Source of the DNA: Lysobacter panacisoli
Lineage (GTDB): Bacteria > Pseudomonadota > Gammaproteobacteria > Xanthomonadales > Xanthomonadaceae
Direction of reading: 5' to 3'
DNA: 64,000 nucleotides
Assembly: GCF_009765165.1 (NCBI RefSeq)
Contig: NZ_VLNU01000001.1
Coordinates: 1,426,001-1,490,000 of the forward strand
How positions within the stretch are numbered: the first letter of the stretch is position 1; each line of letters opens with the position of its first letter. The position numbers were made by a program, and so were the translations under genes. Below are positions 9,019 to 17,732 of this stretch, in pieces. The notes beneath the pieces were generated by a model. The model searched no databases, was not told the origin of the DNA, and was given only the letters and a program-made list of their open reading frames with translations.

Positions 9019-10155
9019 TCACGCCGCGTCGGAGCTCAGCACCAGCGGCGCCGTCTTGCGCGGACGGCTCGGGAACGCGTGGCGCAGGATGCGCCAGATC
9101 ACCTGGCCGAACTGCTTCGGCAACGAACCGGTGTTGTAGTGCTGGCCGTAGCGCGCACAGATGTCGCGCACTTCCGGTGCCATCTGCGCGTAGCGGTTGG
9201 CCGGCACGTCCGGATAGAAGTGGTGCTCGATCTGATGGCTCAGGTTGCCCGAGAGCACGTCGATCAGGCGGCCGCCGCCGATGTTGGACGAACCGCGCAG
9301 TTGGCGCAGGTACCAGTGGCCGCGCGACTCGTTGCGCACCGATTCCTTCGGGAACGTCTCCACGTCCGCGGTGAAATGTCCGCAGAAGATGATCATGTAC
9401 GTCCACAGGTTGCGCAGGATGTTCGCAACCACGTTGCCCAGCAGCACCGGCAGGAAGAACGGACCGGCCAGGAGCGGGAACACCACGTAGTCCTTCACGA
9501 TCTGCCGCGCCATCTTGCGGCCGACCGGCACGAACTTGCGCCACATCTGCCTGTGCGTGGTCTTGCCCGCGATCCAGCGGCCGAGCTTGAGGTCCTGGAT
9601 CGCCACGCCCCACTCGAACAGGATCGCGAAGACCACCGCGATCACCGGCTGCGCCAGATAGAACGGACGCCAGCGCTGCTCCGGGAAGATGCGCAGCAGG
9701 CCATAGCCGATGTCGTCGTCCATGCCGCGCACGTTGGTGTACGTGTGGTGCTTGTAGTTGTGCGTCCTGCGCCACGCATCGGCGGTGCCGACGATGTCCC
9801 ACTCGTAGGTCTTGCCGTCCAGGTGCGGGTCGCGCATCCAGTCGTACTGGCCGTGGATGACGTTGTGGCCCAGTTCCATGTTCTCGAGGATCTTGGACAG
9901 GCCCAGCACCAGCGCGCCGAGCGCGCACAGCGGCCACAGCAGCGCCGGCGCGAACAGCAGCGAGAACGCGCCGACATACAGCAGCACGCGACCGGCGACT
10001 TCGGTCCAGCGCACCCACGCGACGATTCGGCGGATGTAGTTGGCGTCGCGCTGGCCGAGGGTGGCGACCGTGCGCGCGCGCAGGGCGTCGAGTTCCTCGC
10101 CGAAACGGTCGAGTTCGGCCGGCGTCAGTGCACGATTGCGGATGCGGGAGCTCAT
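9019..10155 (-). CDS. desB: Membrane fatty acid desaturase (acyl-CoA desaturase)
   Basis: 378 residues. The three histidine boxes that bind the di-iron centre are visible: HNVIH at about residue 98, HNYKHH at about residue 131 and QIEHH at about residue 310. Hydrophobic segments at about 55-90 and 190-250 anchor it in the inner membrane. It introduces double bonds in fatty acyl chains using electrons from a reductase. The adjacent upstream reductase gene and the divergent TetR repressor copy the arrangement of desB, desC and desT in Pseudomonas aeruginosa; the symbol is by that analogy. The frame stays open far upstream, but the ATG at 10155 fits the family start. Confidence 0.85.
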   Translation of the reverse strand: MSSRIRNRALTPAELDRFGEELDALRARTVATLGQRDANYIRRIVAWVRWTEVAGRVLLYVGAFSLLFAPALLWPLCALGALVLGLSKILENMELGHNVIHGQYDWMRDPHLDGKTYEWDIVGTADAWRRTHNYKHHTYTNVRGMDDDIGYGLLRIFPEQRWRPFYLAQPVIAVVFAILFEWGVAIQDLKLGRWIAGKTTHRQMWRKFVPVGRKMARQIVKDYVVFPLLAGPFFLPVLLGNVVANILRNLWTYMIIFCGHFTADVETFPKESVRNESRGHWYLRQLRGSSNIGGGRLIDVLSGNLSHQIEHHFYPDVPANRYAQMAPEVRDICARYGQHYNTGSLPKQFGQVIWRILRHAFPSRPRKTAPLVLSSDAA

Positions 10156-10163
10156 TGCGGGGT

Positions 10164-11255
10164 TCACAGGTCCAGTACAAGGTCGGAAGCGGCGGCACTC
10201 ACGCACAGGCGCAGCGCGGACACCGGCTCCGCCGTGGACTCGCCGGTGTGCACGTGCCGGCTGGTGCCGGAGGACTTGCCGCAGGCGCAGGTGTTGCAGA
10301 TGCCCATGCGGCAACCGGAGGCCGGTTTGATTCCCTGCTCCTCCAGCGCAGTCAGCAGCGACTGACCGCGCGGCACGGTCAGCGTGCGGCCGCTGCGTTG
10401 CAGGGTGATGATCGCTTCGCCGCTGTCGTCCAGACGGCTCGGCGGCGGCGTGAACGCTTCGGCATGGAAGCCGCGCGCCTGGCCGTCGACCAGCGCGCGC
10501 GCCGCTTCGACGAAACCGCCGGGACCGCAGGCGTAGACGCGACGCGATGCGAGATCGGGCACGTGCGATGCGAGCTGCGCGGCGTCGATGCGGCCATCCG
10601 GCGCCGCGCCGTCGGAAACCTCGCGGGTGAGCATGCAGTGCACGCTGAAGTTCGGGTGCGCATCGGACAACGCCAACAGTTCGTCGGCGAAGCACAGTTC
10701 CTGCCGCGTGCGCGCCCAGTACAGCAGCGTCAGCGGTGTCGGCATGCCGCGTGCAGCGTGTTCGCGCACCAGCGCCATCAGCGGCGTGATGCCGCTGCCG
10801 GCGGCGAGGAACAGCCATGCGCCGTCGTCCTGCGTCCACGTCATGTCGCCGAAGGCCTGCCCGATCGCGAGCACGTCGCCGACGCAGGCGCGCTGGAACA
10901 GGTGATTGCTGAAGCGGCCGCCCTCGATGCGCTTGACCGTGATCGCCAGACGCCCGTCCGCGCGCGGTGCATCGCTCAGGCTGTAGCTGCGCGTGACCGC
11001 GCCGCCGTCGATCTCGACGCTGAGGTTGAGGTGCTGGCCGGCGCGGAAGCCGCGCCAGTGGCGGTTGGGCTGCAGCACGAGGGTGATCGCGTCGGCCGAT
11101 TCGGCTCGGCGTTCGACGATGCGCGCCAGCGGCCGCTCCCAGGACCACATGGGGTCCACCTTGGCGGCCCAGAAGTCGAAGACATCCGGCGCGATGCAGG
11201 AGCGGAGCAGGCGTTTGAAGCCGCGAGGGGGCGCGGCACGGACTACGGCGTTCAT
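10164..11255 (-). CDS. desC: Ferredoxin reductase with C-terminal 2Fe-2S domain (desaturase electron donor)
   Basis: 363 residues. The FAD-binding motif RSYSLSDAP is at about residue 89, the NAD(P)H-binding motif AAGSGITPLMAL at about 150, and CGPGG at about 245. The C-terminal plant-type ferredoxin domain carries the cluster ligands in GCRMGICNTCACG plus a later Cys in LCVS. It should pass electrons from NAD(P)H to the desaturase encoded 8 bp downstream. The start at 11255 is only 7 bp from the operator palindromes, so repression probably blocks this promoter directly. Name by analogy with the Pseudomonas pair. Confidence 0.86.
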   Translation of the reverse strand: MNAVVRAAPPRGFKRLLRSCIAPDVFDFWAAKVDPMWSWERPLARIVERRAESADAITLVLQPNRHWRGFRAGQHLNLSVEIDGGAVTRSYSLSDAPRADGRLAITVKRIEGGRFSNHLFQRACVGDVLAIGQAFGDMTWTQDDGAWLFLAAGSGITPLMALVREHAARGMPTPLTLLYWARTRQELCFADELLALSDAHPNFSVHCMLTREVSDGAAPDGRIDAAQLASHVPDLASRRVYACGPGGFVEAARALVDGQARGFHAEAFTPPPSRLDDSGEAIITLQRSGRTLTVPRGQSLLTALEEQGIKPASGCRMGICNTCACGKSSGTSRHVHTGESTAEPVSALRLCVSAAASDLVLDL

Positions 11256-11261
11256 GGTCGC

Positions 11262-11305
11262 TACTATACAGGCATCCGCACAGTCGTCTATACGACTGTA
11301 TAGTA
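11262..11305. promoter_or_regulatory. Nested palindromic operator for the TetR/FabR-type regulator (predicted)
   Basis: Two inverted repeats overlap in the divergent gap between the reductase and regulator genes. The outer one has 10-bp perfect arms, TACTATACAG (11262-11271) and CTGTATAGTA (11296-11305). The inner one is ACAGTCGT-CTAT-ACGACTGT (11280-11299), with 8-bp perfect arms. The region is much more AT-rich than its surroundings. The position and symmetry suit binding by a dimeric TetR-family repressor. Binding is inferred, not shown. Confidence 0.65.
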
Positions 11306-11354
11306 ATTATGACAGCGACCCCGATATGATGCCCACCCGACCCGCCGCCATTCC

Positions 11355-12038
11355 GTGCCCGCGCCCGTGAGCCCCAGCCCCGATATCCATGCAGACGCCG
11401 AGCACGCGGTAGGCCGCAAGGCCACGATCTCGCGTGAAGATCTGCTGGCGGCCGCGCTCAAGCTGATCGGCCCGCATCGCAGCGTGTCGACGCTGAGTCT
11501 GCGCGAGGTCGCCCGCGAGGCCGGCATCGCGCCGAACAGCTTCTATCGCCAGTTCCGCGACATGGACGAACTGGCCGTGGCCCTGATCGACCTGGCCGGC
11601 CGCTCGCTGCGCAAGATCGTCGGCGAGGCGCGCCAGCGCGCGACCACCGACCGCAGCATCATCCGCGGCTCGGTCGAGGCGTTCATGGAGCAGGTCCGCG
11701 CCGACGACAAACTGCTGCATGTGCTGCTTCGCGAAGGCACGGTGGGTTCGGACGCCTTCAAGCAGGCGGTCGACCGCGAACTGAGCTTCTTCGAAGAGGA
11801 GCTGCGGGTGGACCTGATCCGCCTCAACGCGTCCCAGGGCATCGCCCTGCGCGAACCGGCGCTGGTGGCCAAGGCGATCACCCGACTGGTCTTCGCGATG
11901 GGCGCGACCGCAATGGACCTGCCGCCGGAAAAGGACCCGGACCTGATCCGGCAGCTCACTCTGATGGTGCGCATGATCATTGCAGGTTCGCGGACGTTGG
12001 CCGGAGAACCGGCGATTTCACCTGATTCCAGGAGCTAG
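11355..12038 (+). CDS. desT: TetR family repressor of unsaturated fatty acid genes, FabR/DesT type
   Basis: 227 residues with a GTG start. A TetR helix-turn-helix is at residues about 25-70 (ISREDLLAAALKLIG, LSLREVAREAGIAPNSFYRQF). A C-terminal ligand domain resembles FabR/DesT proteins, which sense the ratio of unsaturated to saturated acyl-CoA. The gene is divergent from the desaturase pair, with palindromic operators between them, supporting that role. In-frame GTG codons occur at 11355 and 11367, so the start is uncertain by four residues. Its TAG stop shares the tetranucleotide CTAG with the stop of the convergent Lrp gene. Confidence 0.85.
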   Translation: MPAPVSPSPDIHADAEHAVGRKATISREDLLAAALKLIGPHRSVSTLSLREVAREAGIAPNSFYRQFRDMDELAVALIDLAGRSLRKIVGEARQRATTDRSIIRGSVEAFMEQVRADDKLLHVLLREGTVGSDAFKQAVDRELSFFEEELRVDLIRLNASQGIALREPALVAKAITRLVFAMGATAMDLPPEKDPDLIRQLTLMVRMIIAGSRTLAGEPAISPDSRS

Positions 12039-12511
12039 CGCACCGGCAGCGGCATCCCCCGAGACGCCTTCACCGTGCGCAGCACGAAACTCGAATTCAC
12101 GTCCGCCACGCCGGCCTGGTTGAGCAGGCGATCGAGCAGGAACCGCGAGAAGTGGTCCAGGTCCTGGACCACGATCTGCAGCAGGTAGTCCATGTCGCCG
12201 GTCAGGGCGTGGCAGGCAACGACCTCATCCCAGGCATTCACGAAGTCGCCAAAAGCAGCGATCGCGTCGGCATCGTGCCGGGAAAGCTGCACGCGGACGA
12301 AGGCCTGGAGTCCGAGACCCAGACGTTCGGGATCGACCTCGGCGCGATAGCCGGCGATCACGCCTTCCCGCTCGAGCCGCTGGACGCGTCGCAGGCAGGC
12401 CGAGGCGGACAGATGGATACGCTCGGCCAGCTCGGCATTGGTCAGGCGACCATTGCGCTGCAACTCGGCGAGCAGGGACAGGTCAGTACGATCCAGCTCC
12501 ACGGCGGCCAT
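12035..12511 (-). CDS. Lrp/AsnC family transcriptional regulator
   Basis: 158 residues, the standard Lrp/AsnC length. The N-terminal winged helix (LDRTDLSLLAELQRNGR, LSASACLRRVQRLEREGVI) is followed by the RAM effector domain (residues about 70-150, including ALTGDMDYLLQIV). The family senses amino acids. It is divergent from the phenylalanine hydroxylase gene, with two matching palindromes in the 126-bp gap, so it very likely controls phhA and itself. Confidence 0.9.
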   Translation of the reverse strand: MAAVELDRTDLSLLAELQRNGRLTNAELAERIHLSASACLRRVQRLEREGVIAGYRAEVDPERLGLGLQAFVRVQLSRHDADAIAAFGDFVNAWDEVVACHALTGDMDYLLQIVVQDLDHFSRFLLDRLLNQAGVADVNSSFVLRTVKASRGMPLPVR

Positions 12512-12513
12512 TG

Positions 12514-12590
12514 ATTGCGTCCTTTCTGACTTTTACGCAAGAAGATTGCGCCACTCCGCCACCAGCGCGCAACAACGCAAGCCTATTGCG
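12514..12590. promoter_or_regulatory. Tandem palindromes, predicted Lrp-family operator for phhA
   Basis: Two 15-bp palindromes of identical format, CGCAA-N5-TTGCG, lie at 12536-12550 (CGCAAGAAGATTGCG) and 12576-12590 (CGCAAGCCTATTGCG), exactly 40 bp apart. Additional half-sites are TTGCG at 12516-12520 and CGCAA at 12568-12572. The 40-bp phase is close to four helical turns, which suits an Lrp octamer wrapping DNA. The site is between the regulator and the gene it probably controls. Confidence 0.7.
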
Positions 12591-12637
12591 CGATTCGGCC
12601 GCTAGAGTCGAGATCCGACACTGGAGTCCGTCCCCCC

Positions 12638-13531
12638 ATGAACCTCGGCACCCCCAACCGCGTGGAACACCAGCTCACCGACAAGGGATATGTGCCGGTG
12701 TACACGACCGCGGTCGTGGACCAACCCTGGAGCAGCTATACCTCCACCGACCACGACGTCTGGGCGACCCTGTTCAAGCGCCAGCGCGAGATCCTCGTGG
12801 GCCGCGCCAGCGACGAGTTCCTGCGCACGCAGGAAGCGATGGGCATGGCGGCCGACCGTATCCCGAAGTTCGACGAGCTCAACCGCACCCTGCGCCGCGA
12901 GACCGGCTGGGAACTGGTCGGCGTCGAAGGCCTGCTGCCCGAACTCACCTTCTTCGACCACCTCGCCAACCGCCGCTTCCCGGTGACGTGGTGGATCCGC
13001 AAGCCCGAGCAGCTGGATTACCTGGCCGAACCGGACCTGTTCCACGATCTGTTCGGCCACGTGCCGCTGCTGATGAACCCCGTCTTCGCCGACTACATGC
13101 AGGCCTACGGCCGCGGCGGCGTGAAGGCGCACGGCATCGGCCCGGAAGCGCTGGTCAACCTGACGCGCCTGTACTGGTACACGGTCGAGTTCGGCCTGAT
13201 CAAACAGGACGACGGCCTGCGCATCTATGGCAGCGGCATCGTCTCGTCCAAGGGCGAATCGATCCATTGCCTGGAAAGCGCCGCGCCAAACCGCATCGGG
13301 TTCGACCTGGAGCGCATCATGCGCACGCGCTACCGCATCGATACGTACCAGAAGACGTATTTCGTCATCGACAGCTACGAACAGCTGATGGAAGCGACGC
13401 GCCCGGACTTCACGCCGATCTACGCGAAGCTTGCGCAGCAGGATTCGATCCCGGCCGGCTCGGTGCTCGCCACCGACACCGTGTTCAACCGCGGCACCGG
13501 CGAAGGCTGGGCGACCGACGGGGACGTGTGA
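12638..13531 (+). CDS. phhA: Phenylalanine-4-hydroxylase
   Basis: 297 residues, the typical bacterial single-domain length. It hydroxylates L-phenylalanine to L-tyrosine with tetrahydropterin and oxygen. The iron ligands are visible as H136 and H141 in DLFHDLFGHVPLL and E184 in YWYTVEFG. The pterin-binding region around GWELVGVEGLLP is intact. No pterin carbinolamine dehydratase (phhB) gene adjoins it. It is divergent from an Lrp/AsnC regulator, which suggests amino-acid-responsive control. Confidence 0.95.
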   Translation: MNLGTPNRVEHQLTDKGYVPVYTTAVVDQPWSSYTSTDHDVWATLFKRQREILVGRASDEFLRTQEAMGMAADRIPKFDELNRTLRRETGWELVGVEGLLPELTFFDHLANRRFPVTWWIRKPEQLDYLAEPDLFHDLFGHVPLLMNPVFADYMQAYGRGGVKAHGIGPEALVNLTRLYWYTVEFGLIKQDDGLRIYGSGIVSSKGESIHCLESAAPNRIGFDLERIMRTRYRIDTYQKTYFVIDSYEQLMEATRPDFTPIYAKLAQQDSIPAGSVLATDTVFNRGTGEGWATDGDV

Positions 13532-13582
13532 GGCGAGGGCGGCTTCGCCAACCTCGCCACCTGACGCGCGATACCGCAACAC

Positions 13583-14995
13583 TCACGGCCGCGCCAGCGC
13601 CTCCATTCCGCGCAGGATATCCGCACTCGCCCGTCGCTCCTGCGTGAGCAGCTGCTTCGCCAGCGCGCGCGCGGCGACGCGCAGTTCGGGCACCGCGGTG
13701 ATTTCCCACAACTGTGCACGCAGCAACGGCCCGAGCGCATACAGCCCGCGCACCGGCGATCCCGCGCCGTCGAGCGCTTCGAAACGCGGTGAGGCCTCGA
13801 TGCCCAAACCCAGCGGATCGGCGGTGATCAATCCCGAATCCCGCAGCTGCGCGATCAGCGGATGGCTGGTGCGATCCACGTCGGTGTCGAAACCGGTCGC
13901 GCGCACCACGACGTCGTAGTTTTCGCGGCTCGCATGGGCGAAACCACGATCACGGATCAACACCTCGACCGATTCGCCGGCCCAGCGCGCGCGCAGCAGC
14001 CGTCCCGCACGCACGCGCAGGCGTCCGCGCGTGCGCAGTTCTTCCAGCTCGCGCGACAGCGGCGGCGCCACGCGATGACGCAGGACTTCCCAATGCGAAC
14101 GCAGGTGGCGCAGGAACTGAGCGCGGCTGGGCTGCGACAGCCCGCGCCAGAAGCCTTGCAGGTACGGGCGCAGCGCATCGATCAGGCTGCGCCAGTCCGG
14201 CACGATGGGCGTGAGCGCGCGCAATGCGCGTACCAGCTCGCGGAGATCATGGGTGTTGAGCGCATGCAGCACCGTCGGTGGCAACGCGATCGGGTCGGAA
14301 GGCTCCTCCACGTGCGACTGCGGCAACAGCCCGTGGCGCGACAGCGCGGTGATCGCACCGCGATGGCCGCGCCGGTGCAGCGTCGTCACCACATCGGCCA
14401 TCGTCAGGCCGGTGCCGATGATCAGCACGCGCTGGCTCGGCTCGATGCGGTCGATGGCGCCGATGCCATCCAGTCCGTTCTGCCACGGCCAGGCGACGTA
14501 GCCCGGATGCACCGCCAGGCGGGGGCCGATGCCGGCCAGTGGCTGCGGCGGCAACGCACCGACCGCCAGCACCACGCGATCGCTGATGAAATCCGAGCCG
14601 TCGGCCAGGTGCACGCGGAACGCCGGACCTTCGCGATCGATCGCGATGGCTTCCTGCTCGATCCGGTTGAGCGCGGCCAGCGACAGCTGCGACGCCGCGA
14701 CCAGTCGCGAATGCAGGTACTCGCCGTACACCAGACGCGGCAGGAATGTGGTGCGCGCGCGTTCGGTGAGGTTGAGCCAGTCGGCGAACTCGCCGGGATG
14801 GTCCGAGGTCGCGCCGAGATCGCGCGCACGCACGTTCAGCAGGTGCTCCGGTCGCGCCTCGCCATAGGCAACGCCGCGACCGTAGGTGTCGGACACGCCG
14901 ACCAGCTGGATGTCCACGCCCTCCGGCGCCGCGCGCGCCAGTTCCGTGGCCAGGGCACAACCGCTGAAACCGGCGCCGATGATGCTGATCCGCAT
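13583..14995 (-). CDS. FAD/NAD(P)-binding flavoprotein (NAD_binding_9 family)
   Basis: 470 residues. The N-terminus MRISIIGAGFSGCALATELA is a dinucleotide-binding fold with GxGxxG. A second nucleotide motif, LIIGTGLTMADVV, lies at about residue 195. Motifs such as YGRGVAYGEARPEHLLNVRA are typical of the HpnW/FAD-NAD(P)-binding group related to N-hydroxylating monooxygenases. The substrate is unknown. A GTG at 15004 could add three residues. The gene sits alone between phhA (convergent) and a membrane protein gene. Confidence 0.8.
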   Translation of the reverse strand: MRISIIGAGFSGCALATELARAAPEGVDIQLVGVSDTYGRGVAYGEARPEHLLNVRARDLGATSDHPGEFADWLNLTERARTTFLPRLVYGEYLHSRLVAASQLSLAALNRIEQEAIAIDREGPAFRVHLADGSDFISDRVVLAVGALPPQPLAGIGPRLAVHPGYVAWPWQNGLDGIGAIDRIEPSQRVLIIGTGLTMADVVTTLHRRGHRGAITALSRHGLLPQSHVEEPSDPIALPPTVLHALNTHDLRELVRALRALTPIVPDWRSLIDALRPYLQGFWRGLSQPSRAQFLRHLRSHWEVLRHRVAPPLSRELEELRTRGRLRVRAGRLLRARWAGESVEVLIRDRGFAHASRENYDVVVRATGFDTDVDRTSHPLIAQLRDSGLITADPLGLGIEASPRFEALDGAGSPVRGLYALGPLLRAQLWEITAVPELRVAARALAKQLLTQERRASADILRGMEALARP

Positions 14996-15126
14996 GTCGT
15001 CCACTCCCGCGTCGTCGTGCGCCTATTCGTAGGCGATGACGCGAGCGCGGAAGTAAACGGCCGGTTACGCGGCGGCGTTTTCCACGCAACGGATCGTCAG
15101 TGCGACATAACCGATCGGCATGTGGT

Positions 15127-15846
15127 TCACGCCACGCGCGCACGGGCGGGCGAGGGCACGCTCGGGGCCGACGGCGTCTTCGGCTTCCAGCGCCGGTCGA
15201 GCAGCACCTTGGCGACCACCGCCGCGCCGAGCGGTCCGAACCACGCCAGGTAATGCAGCACCGATCCGTCCACGCCCGGCAGCAGGCGCGGCAGACCGAT
15301 ACCGAGGAAGGCGATGTGCGTGGCGATGCCATTGCCGATCATCGCGGTGTAGTGCTCGACCATCCACCAGCGCGGCGGCGCCTCGTTGCGCACGTAGCGC
15401 CGACGACGGCGCAGCATGTCCGCGCCGGTGAGCAGGCCGACCGCCGAGAAGCCCATCAGCAACGGCGCGCCCACGCGCACGCCGAGCGCGAGGACGCCCG
15501 CTCCCGCGAGCAGCGACGACACCGCCAGCGCGACATACACCGGCCCCGCGAAGCGCACCGGCGCGGCCTTGTCGCGTACCGCCCGCCATGACGTCCACAC
15601 GCCGGTGGCGGTGATGACGACGAGGTAGCCGAGGAACGCACCGGTCACCGGATGTCCGTCGACCACGCGCACGATCGCCATCGGCGCGCCCGTGACGACG
15701 ATGCCTAGCATCGCCAGCAGATAGACCCGCCCGGTGGTGCGGTGCGCGGGCGTGCCCTTGCGCAGCCATGCGGCGGTCCAGAACGTGACCAGCGCGACCG
15801 CTCCGACCAGCACGTGGACGACAACCAGCAGCTTGTAGGCACTCAT
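15127..15846 (-). CDS. Multi-pass membrane protein, DUF2306-like
   Basis: 239 residues with about seven hydrophobic segments and little polar sequence apart from a short RRRRRY loop and a basic C-terminus. The motif AHRTTGRVYLLAML near residue 34 and a late HYTAMIGNG segment recall DUF2306-type membrane proteins. No function can be given. The ATG at 15846 is followed directly by the first membrane segment. It is divergent from the histidine kinase gene. Confidence 0.6.
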   Translation of the reverse strand: MSAYKLLVVVHVLVGAVALVTFWTAAWLRKGTPAHRTTGRVYLLAMLGIVVTGAPMAIVRVVDGHPVTGAFLGYLVVITATGVWTSWRAVRDKAAPVRFAGPVYVALAVSSLLAGAGVLALGVRVGAPLLMGFSAVGLLTGADMLRRRRRYVRNEAPPRWWMVEHYTAMIGNGIATHIAFLGIGLPRLLPGVDGSVLHYLAWFGPLGAAVVAKVLLDRRWKPKTPSAPSVPSPARARVA

Positions 15847-15990
15847 GGCACGGCTCCTGAGGACGTGCTGCCAGACTGCGTCGCGCGCCCGGCGGCTCGC
15901 AGTGCCCGCGGTCATCGCCGCGACCTGCCGGAAGTCACTTTCTGCGTCCGCGCCATTGCGGCGCCGCGCCCATCGCCGCAGCATGGCTGC

Positions 15991-17097
15991 ATGCACGAAC
16001 GTGTCCGCCAGGCGCTCCAGCCCCTCAACCTTGCGGCAGCCTTCACGCTGGCTGCGATCGGCTTCGGCCTGCGCTACGAAATCCCGGCGCAGCAGCAGCC
16101 TCTGGCATGGACGTTGATCGGCACGACCCTGCTGTCGGTCCTTGCACTGGACTGGCTACCGCGGCGGCCAGCGGCACGCGCGGCGCTGTACGCGTTGCAG
16201 GCCGTATGCGGCTTCGTGCTGATCTCGATGGCCCCGCGCACCGGCATCGCACCGGTGGTGCTGGTGATCCTCATCGCCGAGCTGGCGATGGAGTACCGTC
16301 CGCGCGTGGTGCTCGTGCTGGCGGTAGTACTCAACGCAGTGCTGTACGCATTGCTGGCGCGCGGCGGCCACAGCGCACCGCACGTCCAGATCGCGCTGTA
16401 CATCGGCTTCCAGGCGTTCGCCGCGCTGACCACGCACTACGCGCGCACCGCGGAGGAAGCACGCGATCGCCTCGCCCGGGTCAATGCCGATCTGCTGGCG
16501 ACGCGTGCCTTGTTGGCCGACAGCGCGCGCGACAACGAACGCCTGCGCGTGGCGCGCGAGCTGCACGATGTCGCCGGCCACAAGCTCACCGCGATGACGC
16601 TGAATCTGCGCGCGCTCGCCGCCGATCCCGCGTTCGCCGGACGGCAGGAGATCGCGCTGGCGCAGCAGCTGTCGAGCGAGCTGCTCACCGACATCCGCGG
16701 CATCGTGCAGGCGATGCGCCACGATCGCGGGCTCGACCTCGGTACGGCGCTGCGCGCGCTGGCCGCGCCGATGCCGCGTCCGGCCCTGCAGCTGCACATC
16801 GCCGAGTCGGTGCACGTCACCGATCCCGCCGTCGCCGAAGCCGTGTTGCGCCTGGTGCAGGAAGCGCTGACCAACAGCGCGCGCCATGCCGACGCCGACG
16901 TCGTACAGGTGTGGCTGGACTGTGCGGACCGGCGTCTGCACATCCGCGTCGAGGACGACGGCCACGTGCGCGGCGCGCTGCGCGAGGGCAACGGCCTGTC
17001 GGGCATGCGCGAACGCGTCGCCGGTGCGGGCGGCGAGCTGGCGCTGAGCACGTCCGAGCGCGGCGCCCTGCGCATCGATGCGAGCCTGCCTGCATGA
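15991..17097 (+). CDS. Sensor histidine kinase, DesK/NarL-cognate (HisKA_3) type
   Basis: 368 residues. Residues about 12-145 contain five to six membrane segments with almost no periplasmic domain, as in DesK-like sensors of membrane state. The phosphorylation motif RVARELHDVAGHKLTAM places the histidine at H192. The ATP-binding N box (EALTNSARHA) and G box (GNGLSGMRERV) follow. The ATGA overlap at 17094-17097 couples it to the response regulator. The stimulus is unknown. Confidence 0.9.
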   Translation: MHERVRQALQPLNLAAAFTLAAIGFGLRYEIPAQQQPLAWTLIGTTLLSVLALDWLPRRPAARAALYALQAVCGFVLISMAPRTGIAPVVLVILIAELAMEYRPRVVLVLAVVLNAVLYALLARGGHSAPHVQIALYIGFQAFAALTTHYARTAEEARDRLARVNADLLATRALLADSARDNERLRVARELHDVAGHKLTAMTLNLRALAADPAFAGRQEIALAQQLSSELLTDIRGIVQAMRHDRGLDLGTALRALAAPMPRPALQLHIAESVHVTDPAVAEAVLRLVQEALTNSARHADADVVQVWLDCADRRLHIRVEDDGHVRGALREGNGLSGMRERVAGAGGELALSTSERGALRIDASLPA

Positions 17098-17732
17098 GCG
17101 ACGCGCCGCTTCGCATCGCACTGGCCGATGACCAGGCCATCGTGCGCGCTGGCCTGCGCGCGCTGCTCGAGCGCCACGGCATCGTCGTCGCGCTGGAGGC
17201 CGACGACGGTGCGCAGTTGTTGGAACGCCTCGCGCAGACGCCGGTGGACGTGATCCTGAGCGACATCCGCATGGCCGGCATGGACGGCATCGAGGCGCTG
17301 CGCCAGCTGCGCGAACGCGGCGACGCCACACCGGTGCTGCTTCTCACCACCTTCGATGAAAGCGAACTTCTGCTGCGCGCGCGCGAAGCCGGAGCGCAGG
17401 GGTTCCTACTCAAGGACGCCGCGCCGGAGGACCTGCGCGATGCCATCGCGCGCGTGGCCGCGGGCGAGACGCTGCTGCAGCCGGTGAGCACCGAACCGGT
17501 GCGCGCGCGCTACCAGTACCACGCGCAGGAGGCGCCGCGCGAAACCTTCACCGAGCGCGAGGTCGCGATCCTGCGCCTGCTCGCCGGCGGCTATTCGAAC
17601 AAGGAGATTGCGCGCGCGATGTTCCTCGCCGAAGGCACGGTGAAGAACTACGTGTCGGTGATCCTGGAGAAGCTCGGCACGCGCGACCGCACGCGTGCGG
17701 TGCTGAAGGCCATCACGCTGCGGGTGATCTGA
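17094..17732 (+). CDS. NarL/LuxR family response regulator
   Basis: 212 residues. The receiver domain has acidic residues D12 and D13, phosphoacceptor D57 in ILSDIRMAGMDG and the conserved lysine in FLLKDAAP (about 107). A LuxR-type helix-turn-helix follows (ERGVAILRLLAGGYSNKEIA-like, then AEGTVKNYVSVILEKLGTRDR). It pairs with the kinase encoded immediately upstream through overlapping codons. The downstream crcB gene is convergent, and there is no intergenic space between the two stops. Confidence 0.92.
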   Translation: MSDAPLRIALADDQAIVRAGLRALLERHGIVVALEADDGAQLLERLAQTPVDVILSDIRMAGMDGIEALRQLRERGDATPVLLLTTFDESELLLRAREAGAQGFLLKDAAPEDLRDAIARVAAGETLLQPVSTEPVRARYQYHAQEAPRETFTEREVAILRLLAGGYSNKEIARAMFLAEGTVKNYVSVILEKLGTRDRTRAVLKAITLRVI

